From an uncultured Bacteroidaceae bacterium (GTDB lineage Bacteria > Bacteroidota > Bacteroidia > Bacteroidales > Bacteroidaceae), in the NCBI GenBank assembly GCA_934394435.1, contig CAKRRN010000001.1, positions 248,001 to 312,000 on the forward strand: 64,000 nt of DNA, written 5' to 3'. The first letter of the stretch is position 1. Each line of letters begins with the position of its first letter. The translations under genes and the position numbers were made by a program. The notes under the pieces are model-generated. The model did no database searches and had not been told where the DNA came from. It was given only the letters and a program-made list of their open reading frames with translations. This document shows positions 26,062-34,942 of the stretch, in pieces.

Positions 26062-27384
26062 ATGGAATGCAAATATAAGAGTGGTGGAGCAGGATGCGGA
26101 CTCTGTAAAAGGGGTTGTCACATAGGTCATTATGCCCAACTGAATGTATATGACTATCTGGCTGACATACCAGGTAATAATGAGACAACGGACTTGGTGG
26201 AGGTTCAGTTTAAAAATACCCGCAAGGGTTATTTCCATAATATCAATAACCTGCCTTTGGAAAAAGGAGATGTGGTTGCGGTTGAATCAAATCCTGGTCA
26301 TGATATTGGTACTGTCACGCTGACAGGAAAACTTGTTCCGCTACAGATGAAGAAAGCTAATCTCAAGAGTAATGAGGAGATACGCCGCATCTACCGAAAA
26401 GCGCGACCTGTAGATATAGAAAAGTATGAGGAATCGAAGGCTTTGGAACATGAAACCATGATACGAAGCCGCCAGATAGCCAAGGATTTGGGACTGGAAA
26501 TGAAGATTGGCGATGTGGAATATCAAGGAGATGGTAACAAGGCAATCTTTTACTATATAGCCGATGGACGTGTAGACTTTCGACAGCTCATTAAAGTGCT
26601 GGCAGAAGCATTTCACGTGAGAATAGAAATGAAGCAAATTGGTGCTCGACAAGAGGCTGGCAGAATAGGTGGGTTCGGACCTTGTGGAAGAGAACTTTGT
26701 TGTGCTACCTGGATGAAGAATTTCGTGAGTGTGGGCACTGGGAGTGCACGTTTTCAAGACCTAAGCCGTAACCCTCAGAAATTGGCAGGCCAGTGTGCCA
26801 AACTGAAATGCTGTATGAATTATGAGGTGGATCAATATGTAGAGGCTTATCGTAAGTTACCCCCTCGTGACGTACAACTGCAGAGTATGGAGGGCGACTA
26901 TTTCTTCTTCAAATGCGATATTTTGGCAGGCTTGGTCACTTACTCCACAGACAAGCGTATGGCATCTAATCTTGTGACGGTAACAGCCGAGCGTGCAATG
27001 GACGTAATTGAAATGAACAAACGCGGTGAGAAGCCAGATACATTAGAGGAGGGAGGACGTAAGGAGCCGGAAAGACCTTTGGATCTGGCAACTCAGGAGG
27101 ACTTGAATCGTTTTGATAAAAAGAAGAAAAAGAAGAAAAAAAATAATAAGCCTCAGAAAGAGAATGCCCCTCAGGCACAGAATGAGCAAAGGGATACTCC
27201 ATCGGATTCACAAGAAAACGCTACTCAGGCAAAGACTGTTGGAAAGGAACATAATCCGAAGAACGACCAGAATCAGGGAAACAACCCCAACAGACGCAGA
27301 CCCAATCGGCCTAATCGCCCGCGCGGACAGCGCCCTGGGGGTAACAATGGTGCAAAGGACGTGCAAGCAGGTGGCGAGGCATGA
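26062..27384 (+). CDS. ricT: PSP1/RicT-family protein with cysteine clusters
   Basis: A 440-residue PSP1-domain protein, relative of Bacillus YaaT/RicT, a component of an Fe-S-containing complex that affects RNA processing and development in Firmicutes; its job in Bacteroidetes is not established. Cysteine groups occur at the N-terminus (CGLCKRGC), at GPCGRELCC and at CAKLKCC, the latter characteristic of the family and likely to bind an Fe-S cluster. The last 110 or so residues are disordered, Lys/Asn/Gln/Arg-rich, with an eight-lysine run and PNRPNRPRG repeats, suggestive of RNA binding. Its stop overlaps gldH by 4 nt. Confidence 0.88.
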   Translation: MECKYKSGGAGCGLCKRGCHIGHYAQLNVYDYLADIPGNNETTDLVEVQFKNTRKGYFHNINNLPLEKGDVVAVESNPGHDIGTVTLTGKLVPLQMKKANLKSNEEIRRIYRKARPVDIEKYEESKALEHETMIRSRQIAKDLGLEMKIGDVEYQGDGNKAIFYYIADGRVDFRQLIKVLAEAFHVRIEMKQIGARQEAGRIGGFGPCGRELCCATWMKNFVSVGTGSARFQDLSRNPQKLAGQCAKLKCCMNYEVDQYVEAYRKLPPRDVQLQSMEGDYFFFKCDILAGLVTYSTDKRMASNLVTVTAERAMDVIEMNKRGEKPDTLEEGGRKEPERPLDLATQEDLNRFDKKKKKKKKNNKPQKENAPQAQNEQRDTPSDSQENATQAKTVGKEHNPKNDQNQGNNPNRRRPNRPNRPRGQRPGGNNGAKDVQAGGEA

Positions 27385-27845
27385 GAAAGAGTGGTTACTT
27401 CTGCTGTTTACTCTTGGTAGCCTTTCTGCAGGCATGCGTTGGGTCTACTCGATATCATCATTTTCTTCCTCTCTCCTCTGAAGGCTGGAGAAGGCAGGAT
27501 TCTCTTGTCTTCCGCTTGCCAGAAAATATGCGAGGAGGGTTGCTGGAGATGGAAGCTAACCTTCGTGTCACTCGTTCTTTTCCATACACCAAGCTATGGA
27601 TAGGTCTGGAGCAGAGGGATTCTTCGCAGCACGTGCTTCATGTTGATACTCTTTGTATTAACATGGCAGACGGTTCGGGTAATCTGTTGGGACGTGGGCA
27701 GGATCTTTTGGAATATACTTCTCCATCACTTCCTCTTCAGTCTGATACTCTTGGCTTGTGTAGAGAGGTATATGTGTATCATTTGATGAGCCGTGAGTCT
27801 ATCCCAGCTGTCACAGACTTGGGATTGCACGTGTTTTGTAAATGA
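27381..27845 (+). CDS. gldH: Gliding motility lipoprotein GldH
   Basis: A 154-residue lipoprotein with lipobox LQAC at Cys19. The sequence YHHFLPLSSEGWRRQDSLVF and the beta-rich remainder match GldH, a lipoprotein required for gliding in Flavobacterium and retained in non-gliding Bacteroidales. Its start codon overlaps the ricT stop as ATGA, so translation is coupled. It ends 28 nt from the convergent rodA. Confidence 0.85.
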   Translation: MRKSGYFCCLLLVAFLQACVGSTRYHHFLPLSSEGWRRQDSLVFRLPENMRGGLLEMEANLRVTRSFPYTKLWIGLEQRDSSQHVLHVDTLCINMADGSGNLLGRGQDLLEYTSPSLPLQSDTLGLCREVYVYHLMSRESIPAVTDLGLHVFCK

Positions 27846-27872
27846 TAGGGAATAGTTTGGCGTTTGAAAGCA

Positions 27873-29363
27873 TCATATGCGGTGCATTCGATTTCTTCCC
27901 GCATCAATACGGAGCATGACAAATAGCAGAATTGTAAAGCCCCAAAGCGAGGAACCTCCGTAGCTAAAGAAGGGCAATGGGATGCCTATGACAGGTGTGA
28001 GCCCAAGTACCATGCCTACGTTGATAAAGATGTGGAAAAGGAAAATGCTCATGACGCAGTACCCATAGACTCGTCCAAAGGTATATGGCTGACGTTCTGC
28101 TATGTGAATCATGCGTAGGATAAGAGCCAAGAAAAGGAGAAGAACGACGGTACAACCCAGGAAACCCTCTTCCTCACCAACGGTACAGAAGATGAAATCT
28201 GTGTCTTGTTCTGGCACGTATCGTAGTTTCGTTTGCGTTCCGTTTAGGAATCCTTTGCCCTGGAGTCCACCTGAACCGATAGCTATTTTGGCTTGTATAA
28301 CATTATATCCAGCTCCGCGAGGATCATCCTCCAGGCCCAGTAGCACCTTGATGCGCGTCTGTTGGTGAGGCTCCATTACGTTGTTAAGGACAAAGTTGGC
28401 AGAGTAGAAAAAGACAAGACTACCCAGCGCAAAAAAAGCAATATAGAGATATCGTAGAAGCTGATCGCGTATTGAGAGCCAAAGTATATAGAGTATCATT
28501 ATGGAGCAAACAGCCAGTTGTACCCAGGTGATGTCGAATGGAATGACATACTGGCAGAAGAGTAGGGCTGTGGCTTCAGCGAGCAAGCCATACCAGAGAA
28601 TGTGGCGTATGATACGCTTATTGGGTGTGTATGTGTATAAAAGTAGTGATGTGAATAGGTGTATCATAGCAAGCACAAGGGCTTGTCCTAATGGCGTGGG
28701 AGAATTCGTCCACAAAAAATCCTCTGAATACCGCACACCTACCACAAAGTATATGATTGCAGATACAGCCGCAAACAATATGCCTCCAGACATTCCTTCA
28801 CGGTAGAGCATCAGGAAGAAACTTGCGTAAACCAATGCGCTTCCCGTCTCCTTTTGCATTACTATCAATACCATCGGAAGTAGGATAATCATGATACAGA
28901 GCAGAAAGTCTTTCCATTTACTCATGCTAAATCCATATGAATTCATCACCTTCGCAATGCAGAGGGCTGTGGCAAATTTAGCAAACTCGGCAGGTTGGAT
29001 GCTGAACTTGCCTATCTTAATCCATGACATTGAGCCTTTGATGTCATGTGCCAGAAATGGGGTGATGAATAGTAGAACAAGCATGAATAGGTATACAGAA
29101 TAGGAGAGTGATTCTATGAGACGGTCATCCGTCATGAGAATCATACTTCCAAGCAGTAGTGATGTTCCTATCCATATGATTTGCATTCCACTTCTGGTGG
29201 AGATGTCGAAGAAGTTGTAACCTTGTTCGAAGTCATAACTTGCTCCGCAAATGCTAATCCAACCCAGTCCTACAAGGGCCATGTAGAGGCATATGGTAAT
29301 CCAGTCAATAGACTGAAGTAATCTGGGCGTGTGTGTGTTTGAGTCAATTGCTCTCTGAGGCAT
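27873..29363 (-). CDS. rodA: Rod-shape SEDS peptidoglycan polymerase RodA
   Basis: SEDS-family glycosyltransferase that polymerises lipid II for cell elongation with its partner PBP2, encoded immediately upstream. The 496-residue inner-membrane protein has at least ten hydrophobic segments. Motifs include GSMSWIKIGKFSIQPAEFAKF with the catalytic-region residues, KTGSA-like QKETGSALVY, and the C-terminal PVIGIPLPFFSYGGSS. Compared with E. coli RodA (about 370 aa), there is an extra block of several membrane segments around residues 215-325. The start at 29363 overlaps mrdA by 20 nt; a start at 29417 would overlap by 74 nt and is less likely. Confidence 0.93.
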   Translation of the reverse strand: MPQRAIDSNTHTPRLLQSIDWITICLYMALVGLGWISICGASYDFEQGYNFFDISTRSGMQIIWIGTSLLLGSMILMTDDRLIESLSYSVYLFMLVLLFITPFLAHDIKGSMSWIKIGKFSIQPAEFAKFATALCIAKVMNSYGFSMSKWKDFLLCIMIILLPMVLIVMQKETGSALVYASFFLMLYREGMSGGILFAAVSAIIYFVVGVRYSEDFLWTNSPTPLGQALVLAMIHLFTSLLLYTYTPNKRIIRHILWYGLLAEATALLFCQYVIPFDITWVQLAVCSIMILYILWLSIRDQLLRYLYIAFFALGSLVFFYSANFVLNNVMEPHQQTRIKVLLGLEDDPRGAGYNVIQAKIAIGSGGLQGKGFLNGTQTKLRYVPEQDTDFIFCTVGEEEGFLGCTVVLLLFLALILRMIHIAERQPYTFGRVYGYCVMSIFLFHIFINVGMVLGLTPVIGIPLPFFSYGGSSLWGFTILLFVMLRIDAGRNRMHRI

Positions 29364-31209
29364 AGTCTGTGGGGTTGTACAGATGTTTGTTTTGGAAATG
29401 TATGGCTTTCTGCTCACTTGCAGGCGAGAGATGATGGTTGATGTATTGCTCCATCATTAGTGCTCCGATAGGTACACCATAGTTGGCTCCCCATCCTCCG
29501 TTTTCTACATATACACAGATGGCAATCTTGGGATTGTTGCGTGGCGCAAAGCCCATGAATACGCTGTGATCCTGACCGTGAGGGTTCTGCGCTGTGCCTG
29601 TCTTGCCACATACCTCATACCAGGGGTTGTTGGCAGAACGACAGGTTCCTCCGAGTACAGAGCGTCGCATACCCTCTACAACCGTTTCGTAATATCTTTC
29701 TTCTACCATCGTATGGTGTTTGCGCGTATAGAGCGTGTCCAACTTCTCATCTTGTATTTTCTGTACTACGTGAGGAATATAGTAGTAGCCTCTATTTGCG
29801 ATGGTGGCTCCCAGGTTGGCTATCTGAAGAGGAGTAAGGTTGACTTCGCCCTGTCCAATGGATATACTTATGACGGTAAGCCCATTCCAACTCCCTCTGT
29901 ATGCTTTATCGTAGAACTGTGCGTTAGGAATCATGCCTCGCTTCTCTCCTGGCAAGTCAATTCCCAGTTTGTAGCCAAAGCCCATAGATACCATGTAGTC
30001 TTTCCATCGTGTCATGGCCTCTTGTACGTTTTTGTATTTTGTTCTATTGGAAAACATGTGGTAAAGCCCCCAGCAGAAGTATGCGTTGCATGATGTGGCT
30101 ATGGCTGGCACCAAAGGCAGGGGAGATGCGTGACCGTGGCATCCTACCTTTAAATGGCCGAAATGAAATCCATGGCTACATGGGAAGGGGGTGGATGGCG
30201 TAATGATTCCTTCTTGTAAGAATGTGAGGGCTTGACCTGTTTTGAATGTTGATCCAGGGGGATATTGACCCATGATGGCGCGGTTGAGTAGGGGGTGTCT
30301 TGTGTCTTGGCTAAGCATCGCATGGCTTCTGCCTCGTTGTCTGCCTACTAATATTCTTGGGTCATAAGTTGGGCTTGAAACCATACAGAGAATCTCTCCT
30401 GTTGATGGCTCTATGGCTACAATACTTCCTTTCTTTCCTTGCATAAGCCGTTCGCCAAGCGCTTGCAGGTCAATGTCGATACCAAGTGTGAGGTTTTTAC
30501 CAGGTATGGGAGCGTTGTCTAATTGGCCATTCATGTAATGTCCTTTGATACGTCCACGTGCATCTCTAAGCAGTATTTCGGTGCCTTTCTCACCGCGTAA
30601 CTGCTTCTCGTATGAGCGTTCCACTCCCTGTTTGCCAATATAATCCCCCCTACGATAATATTCATCGTCATCCAGTTCGGACTGATTAACTTCGCCTACA
30701 TCTCCCAAAATGTGTGCCGCATAAGGAAACCTGTATTGTCGTATACTACGCTTCTGAATGGAAAAACCTGGAAATCTGAATATCTTCTCTTGGAATCTAC
30801 TGCATTCCTCTGCAGAGAGTTGGCTCATGAAAAGTTGTTGCGTGTAGCTGCTGTATCCGGGGTTTCTATGACGATCTTTTATCTCCTCCATTCGTTTTTC
30901 ATACCATTCGGTGGTAATACCAAGGCTTTGGCAGATGTCGGCGGTGTCTACTCCTATCTGTTCGTTCATGACAACCATCAGATCATAGGCTGGTTGGTTG
31001 TATACAAGCAGTTTTCCGTAGCGGTCGGTCACGATGCCTCGCGCTGGGTATTGTATTCGTTTTAGAAAGGCGTTGGAGTCTGCGTTACGCTTGAAGTCGT
31101 TGCTGAGCATTTGTAATGCGAAAAGCCTTATCAGATAAACGATTACAATGCCGACGGCAATGCCACCGAGTACGTATTTGCGTTTTCCCAGTTCGTAGTT
31201 TGCTTTCAT
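29344..31209 (-). CDS. mrdA: Penicillin-binding protein 2 (elongation transpeptidase)
   Basis: Class B PBP of 621 residues that crosslinks peptidoglycan in the elongasome. One N-terminal membrane anchor (about 13-33) precedes a PBP dimerisation domain (about 50-220) and the transpeptidase domain. Active-site motifs: S320-T-F-K323, SCN (SxN) in ATSCNAYF, and KTG in CGKTGTAQ. The C-terminus overlaps rodA. The chain purH-mreB-mreC-mreD-mrdA-rodA runs leftward with small gaps, indicating one operon. Confidence 0.94.
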   Translation of the reverse strand: MKANYELGKRKYVLGGIAVGIVIVYLIRLFALQMLSNDFKRNADSNAFLKRIQYPARGIVTDRYGKLLVYNQPAYDLMVVMNEQIGVDTADICQSLGITTEWYEKRMEEIKDRHRNPGYSSYTQQLFMSQLSAEECSRFQEKIFRFPGFSIQKRSIRQYRFPYAAHILGDVGEVNQSELDDDEYYRRGDYIGKQGVERSYEKQLRGEKGTEILLRDARGRIKGHYMNGQLDNAPIPGKNLTLGIDIDLQALGERLMQGKKGSIVAIEPSTGEILCMVSSPTYDPRILVGRQRGRSHAMLSQDTRHPLLNRAIMGQYPPGSTFKTGQALTFLQEGIITPSTPFPCSHGFHFGHLKVGCHGHASPLPLVPAIATSCNAYFCWGLYHMFSNRTKYKNVQEAMTRWKDYMVSMGFGYKLGIDLPGEKRGMIPNAQFYDKAYRGSWNGLTVISISIGQGEVNLTPLQIANLGATIANRGYYYIPHVVQKIQDEKLDTLYTRKHHTMVEERYYETVVEGMRRSVLGGTCRSANNPWYEVCGKTGTAQNPHGQDHSVFMGFAPRNNPKIAICVYVENGGWGANYGVPIGALMMEQYINHHLSPASEQKAIHFQNKHLYNPTDYASESN

Positions 31210-31227
31210 AAAGCGCAGACTGAAACT

Positions 31228-31734
31228 TTATTTGTGAGAGGTTCGGAGTGTTTCGAGCGCATAGGCCAGAGAGAGTGACGTTAGCAGACTTGCCAGAAAG
31301 TGAATGGCTGTCTGTATGATGTGGTCACATGAGAAACTTTCCAAAACGAAGTAAACGAAGTGATGGGTCAGGAATAGTGTGAAGACAAAGCGGATGTGGT
31401 TCCATGTACCCATTGTGTGATAGGTAGGAACCATATTTTCGGGAGCATCCTTTGGTGCTTGCAGATGCAGCAGAAAGGAGTGTAAGAGTGCTGTTAGGGT
31501 CATGGCTGCACTACCCATGCCTGGCGTGTTGGCAAAAATATCTGTGATAAGTCCCATGAGAAATCCCCATATCATGGTAGCTGTGTGTGAGGTGTTCATG
31601 GGTAAGTATGCCAACAAGAGTACCCCAATCATGGGGGTACCTATTCCCCAGAAGCTGACATGGTTTAGTATCAGAATCTGTAATGCCAACAGTGTGAGCA
31701 TCTGAAAGGCCCTTTTCAGTAGTGTCAGTATCAT
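31228..31734 (-). CDS. mreD: Rod shape-determining protein MreD
   Basis: A 168-residue integral membrane protein of the elongasome with about five predicted membrane helices. Sequence is weakly conserved in this family; identification rests on size, hydrophobic profile, NHVSFWGIGTPMIGVLLLAYLP-like N-terminus (first helix then Pro-rich turn) and its place between mreC and mrdA. Confidence 0.88.
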   Translation of the reverse strand: MILTLLKRAFQMLTLLALQILILNHVSFWGIGTPMIGVLLLAYLPMNTSHTATMIWGFLMGLITDIFANTPGMGSAAMTLTALLHSFLLHLQAPKDAPENMVPTYHTMGTWNHIRFVFTLFLTHHFVYFVLESFSCDHIIQTAIHFLASLLTSLSLAYALETLRTSHK

Positions 31735-31750
31735 ATTGTTGTGGCTTCTT

Positions 31751-32584
31751 TTAGTGAGTCTCTAATGAGTCGAGCTCCGTGCGGCTTTCGTACTGGACCA
31801 CACATACGTCTCTTATACATGACAGATCTGTACTTAGTTGCACTTCTAATCTGTAAGCCATGCCGTCGGGGCTGTTGCGTACTTGTGCCACTCGTCCAAG
31901 GAATAGACCTGGAGGAAATACGTTGCTGAAGCCGCTTGTCTCGATGATGGCTCCTTTGCTCACCTGTGCATGTCTTGGGACATCATCCATGCAGGCCTGT
32001 AATGGGTTGCCTCCATTCCATTTCAGATAACCGAAATATCCTGTGTCGCGCAGTCTGCAACTGATGTTTGACTGGCTGTTGAGTATAGACATTACCAGTG
32101 AGTAATGGTCTGTAACCCGGCTTACTATACCTGCCACTCCAGTACCGCTAATGACTCCCATCTCTGGCTTTACCCCATCAAGTCTGCCAACGTTGATGGT
32201 CATGTAGTTGTCCTTGCGGTTTATGCTGTTTGTGACTACTTTGGCAGGAATGAGCCTTAAACCATTGGTCACTTGCGATTCTATTTGTTCTGTATAGGAG
32301 GGCTCGTGTCTGAGGCTGTCCAGTTGCTGACGCATGATGCTCATGTTGTATTGCAGCACTACGTTTTGTCTGGTCAGATATTGGTTTTGCTTGGCCAGGT
32401 GGATATATGACAGAGCCTCCTCTTCCAACTCCATAATCTTTGCTGCCACGGTGTTGGCCTGAGTGAACCAGACGCTTCCTTGGTAAGTGTTGAATTGGAA
32501 AAGCAGGAATCCACTGAGGGCTTCTAATATTAAAAAGACTCCCCAGTGGATAAACCTTTGGATTCTACTTGTAAATTCTCCCAA
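31751..32584 (-). CDS. mreC: Rod shape-determining protein MreC
   Basis: A 277-residue bitopic protein with one N-terminal membrane helix (about 12-32), a coiled coil (about 45-90, LEEEALSYIHLAKQNQYL region) and the periplasmic beta-domain with GRLDGVKPEMGVISGTGVAG typical of MreC. It scaffolds PBP2-RodA and links them to MreB. It lies 16 nt upstream of mreD and 21 nt downstream of mreB. Confidence 0.93.
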   Translation of the reverse strand: MGEFTSRIQRFIHWGVFLILEALSGFLLFQFNTYQGSVWFTQANTVAAKIMELEEEALSYIHLAKQNQYLTRQNVVLQYNMSIMRQQLDSLRHEPSYTEQIESQVTNGLRLIPAKVVTNSINRKDNYMTINVGRLDGVKPEMGVISGTGVAGIVSRVTDHYSLVMSILNSQSNISCRLRDTGYFGYLKWNGGNPLQACMDDVPRHAQVSKGAIIETSGFSNVFPPGLFLGRVAQVRNSPDGMAYRLEVQLSTDLSCIRDVCVVQYESRTELDSLETH

Positions 32585-32605
32585 AATGTATTTGTGTATT
32601 GTTTG

Positions 32606-33625
32606 TTACATCAAGAAGGAGAAGTTCTGGATGTTCTTTAGTGCGATGCCAGTACCCTTTGCGACGCTATGCAATGGGTCTTCTGCCACGTGGAACTCTA
32701 TGTTGATTTTGTCGCTCAAGCGTTTGCCGAGTCCTCGCAGTAAAGCACCTCCTCCGCTTAGCCAAATGCCGTTCTTCACGATGTCGGCATAAAGTTCTGG
32801 TGGAGTCTCTTCTAGAGCTGCCAATACGGCAGCTTCTATCTTTGCCAGGGTTTTTTCCAGACAATGGGCTATCTCTTGATAGCATACGGGAACTTCCATT
32901 GGCAGACCTGTAATCTTGTTGGGACCATATACAATATAGTCCTCAGGTGCCTCGTCGCCCAAGTCTGTCTGTGCTGCACCCACGTGTATCTTGATACGCT
33001 CAGCCATTCTTTCGCTTACCTTTACGTTGTGCTGGCGTCCCATGTATTCCAGGATGTCAGTTGTCAGTTCATCGCCTGCTATGCGCAAGCTTTTGTTGAC
33101 AACGAGTCCTCCCAGACTGATTACGGCAATCTCTGTGCTTCCACCACCTATGTCGACAATCATGTTTCCTTCAGGAGCCAGTACGTCTAGTCCGATGCCG
33201 ATGGCAGATGCCATGGGCTCGTATATTAGGTATACTTCTCTTGCTCCTGCATGTTCGGCACAATCGCGTACGGCGTGCAGTTCTACCTGTGTACTGCCGC
33301 TTGGTACTCCGATTACCATTTTTAGGCTTGGAGAGAATAAGTATCCGCCTGTGTGTACCATTTTGATGAGACCTCTCATCATCTGCTCACAGGCACTCAT
33401 GTTGGCAATTACACCATCTCCCAAGGGGCGTATGGCTAATATGTCAGGATTAGTCTTCTCATACATCATCTTGGCCTTTTCGCCCACAGCAATCATGCGC
33501 TCTGTGCGTCGGTCAAGTGCTACAACGCTTGGCTCGTCTACCACGATTTTCCCATTGCTGATGATGATGGTGTTGGCGGTACCCAAGTCCATTGCCATTT
33601 CTTTGCTGAATGAAAACCAACTCAT
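32606..33625 (-). CDS. mreB: Actin-like rod shape protein MreB
   Basis: Membrane-associated actin homologue that guides side-wall synthesis; 339 residues, normal length. Nucleotide-binding motifs are DLGTANT (residues 13-19, phosphate 1), DIGGGSTEIAV (phosphate 2) and WLSGGGALLRG (adenosine). The N-terminal MSWFSF could act as a short amphipathic membrane anchor. It lies 54 nt downstream of the short purH gene. Confidence 0.96.
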   Translation of the reverse strand: MSWFSFSKEMAMDLGTANTIIISNGKIVVDEPSVVALDRRTERMIAVGEKAKMMYEKTNPDILAIRPLGDGVIANMSACEQMMRGLIKMVHTGGYLFSPSLKMVIGVPSGSTQVELHAVRDCAEHAGAREVYLIYEPMASAIGIGLDVLAPEGNMIVDIGGGSTEIAVISLGGLVVNKSLRIAGDELTTDILEYMGRQHNVKVSERMAERIKIHVGAAQTDLGDEAPEDYIVYGPNKITGLPMEVPVCYQEIAHCLEKTLAKIEAAVLAALEETPPELYADIVKNGIWLSGGGALLRGLGKRLSDKINIEFHVAEDPLHSVAKGTGIALKNIQNFSFLM

Positions 33626-33679
33626 ATGCTTTTTGCTAATGTGTAGTCTTATATTTGTGCTGTTTTTCTCTGTGCGGAC

Positions 33680-34276
33680 TTACTTGCTTTCAAACCACTG
33701 ATGGATGGCTGTATCATAGTGGCTACTTACACCGAAAGCGCGTGTTGCAAACCATCTGCGGTCTTCCACCTCGCTTTGCGCTCCGTTTTTCTGAAGCAGT
33801 TCCAGCAGGGGCTTGTATTCAGCTTTTGAGGGAACGATGATTACATCGGCATAGTTCTTTGCTGCTGCTCGGATAAGGCTGATGCCACCGATGTCGATTT
33901 TCTCAATGATGTCGGCATCTGACGCACCACTCTTTACGGTGTCCTCAAAGGGGTATAGGTCAACAATGACAAGATCGATGTTGGGAATCTCGTATTGTCT
34001 CATTTGCTGTTGGTCGCTTTCTAATGAGCGGCGTCCTAGGATGCCACCGAAAATTTTGGGGTGAAGAGTCTTTACTCGTCCTCCCAGAATGCTGGGGTAG
34101 GTGGTGACATCTTCTACTCGTGCGCAGGGGATGCCCAGTTGCTCGATGAATTGTTGTGTGCCACCTGTGCTGAGTAGTTCTACTCCTTGAGCATGAAGGG
34201 TACGTAATATTTCCTCAAGTCCGTCCTTGTGGAATACGGAAACCAGCGCACGCTGGATTTTTTTTGTTTCAGCCAT
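33680..34276 (-). CDS. purH: IMP cyclohydrolase domain protein (PurH N-terminal half only)
   Basis: A 198-residue protein matching only the MGS-like IMP cyclohydrolase domain of PurH, which closes FAICAR to IMP, the last step of purine synthesis. Family sequence is clear (SVFHKDGLEEIL, LLSTGGTQQFIEQLG, LGGRVKTLHPKIFGGIL, IDLVIVDLYPFE, IDIGGISLIRAAAKNY). The usual bifunctional PurH is about 510 residues with a C-terminal AICAR transformylase domain, which is absent: the frame ends at SSHYDTAIHQWFESK and mreB starts 54 nt later, with no remnant between. The start at 34276 is supported by the -7 box at 34336. The transformylase is presumably encoded elsewhere. Confidence 0.9.
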   Translation of the reverse strand: MAETKKIQRALVSVFHKDGLEEILRTLHAQGVELLSTGGTQQFIEQLGIPCARVEDVTTYPSILGGRVKTLHPKIFGGILGRRSLESDQQQMRQYEIPNIDLVIVDLYPFEDTVKSGASDADIIEKIDIGGISLIRAAAKNYADVIIVPSKAEYKPLLELLQKNGAQSEVEDRRWFATRAFGVSSHYDTAIHQWFESK

Positions 34277-34335
34277 CTTGTACTTTTTTATTTTCTGATT
34301 CGTTGTGTAGATTTCACTCTCTCTCAATGAGAGTG

Positions 34336-34343
34336 CAAAATTA
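34336..34343 (-). promoter_or_regulatory. Bacteroidetes -7 box for the purH-mre operon
   Basis: Leftward TAATTTTG matches TAnnTTTG. Transcription would start near 34329, downstream of the first ATG of the longer frame (34348), which supports the start at 34276. Confidence 0.6.
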
Positions 34344-34557
34344 CGCATTTTCCTTTTATAATTAGGTAAGATAGTGCTGAGATTTCAGAAAAACATTGCA
34401 TTCTTTTGCTTGTGGGAGCTTACTTGGGATTGTCTGTCGTGATAGGACTGCAAATCGGTGTGGGTCGTCCCATTTTGTATTTTCATCCCGATGTTTAGGC
34501 TCACTCAATAAAACCTGGTGGCGGACGCAAATCATCGGATTGTTTATATGAAGCCGT

Positions 34558-34645
34558 GAAGTTAACTTTCTTGCCCGGTGAAGTCGTCTTCGTGGGCAAA
34601 GTAAGTTGACTTCGTAGGCTTATGAAGTCGGCTTCGCAATACGCC
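34558..34645. repeat. 22-bp-period array, four units of GAAGT..ACTTC type
   Basis: Units start at 34558, 34580, 34602 and 34624. Each has GAAGT or AAGT, a short centre and CTTC or CTTT. Unit 2 contains GAAGTCGTCTTC, the same 12-mer found in the array at 53921-54030. Confidence 0.7.
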
Positions 34646-34685
34646 CTCTCCTTGAGCAGTAGGTTTCAAACGAAAACGGCTCTGC

Positions 34686-34729
34686 TATTTTCCTAGTTAG
34701 AGAAAATTTTTTTCCCAGTTAGAAAAAAA
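34686..34729. repeat. Two 22-bp TATTTTCC hairpin modules (copy B)
   Basis: Two consecutive 22-bp modules with TTTTCC[T/C]AGTT and an A-rich end. Extended by one base (34686-34730), they match 53753-53797 at 40 of 45 positions. Confidence 0.7.
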
Positions 34730-34942
34730 TAAATGGACTATTATGTTTGATTGTTATTAGGGATGTTCAATAAGTTGTTTTTGCTGTTGGTCATTCCTAC
34801 TTTTTATCAGTTTGGCTACCTTTGCTTTCTTGTTCTCATTCTTGTCTTGCTGTGTTATGGAGACTCGTATAGCCCGCTGTACTTGTCTCTTCTTGGTTGA
34901 TTACCTTGTCCCCCAAGAGTACACTTTATGTCACCTTTTTTC

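Larger units (their letters stand above)
34277..34942. other. 666-bp intergenic region with promoter and repeat modules
   Basis: Upstream of the leftward purH-mre operon and downstream of the leftward cyclophilin gene. Holds the purH promoter box, a four-unit 22-bp-period array (34558-34645), and a two-unit TATTTTCC module (34686-34729) shared with the rpsT-gyrB gap. The remaining 210 bp up to 34942 is T-rich and shows no gene. Confidence 0.6.

Noticed and set aside
33626..33679. Frameshift or pseudogene explanation for short purH
   Set aside because: The 54 nt before mreB contain no remnant of the transformylase domain, so the gene is short by domain absence rather than a broken frame.
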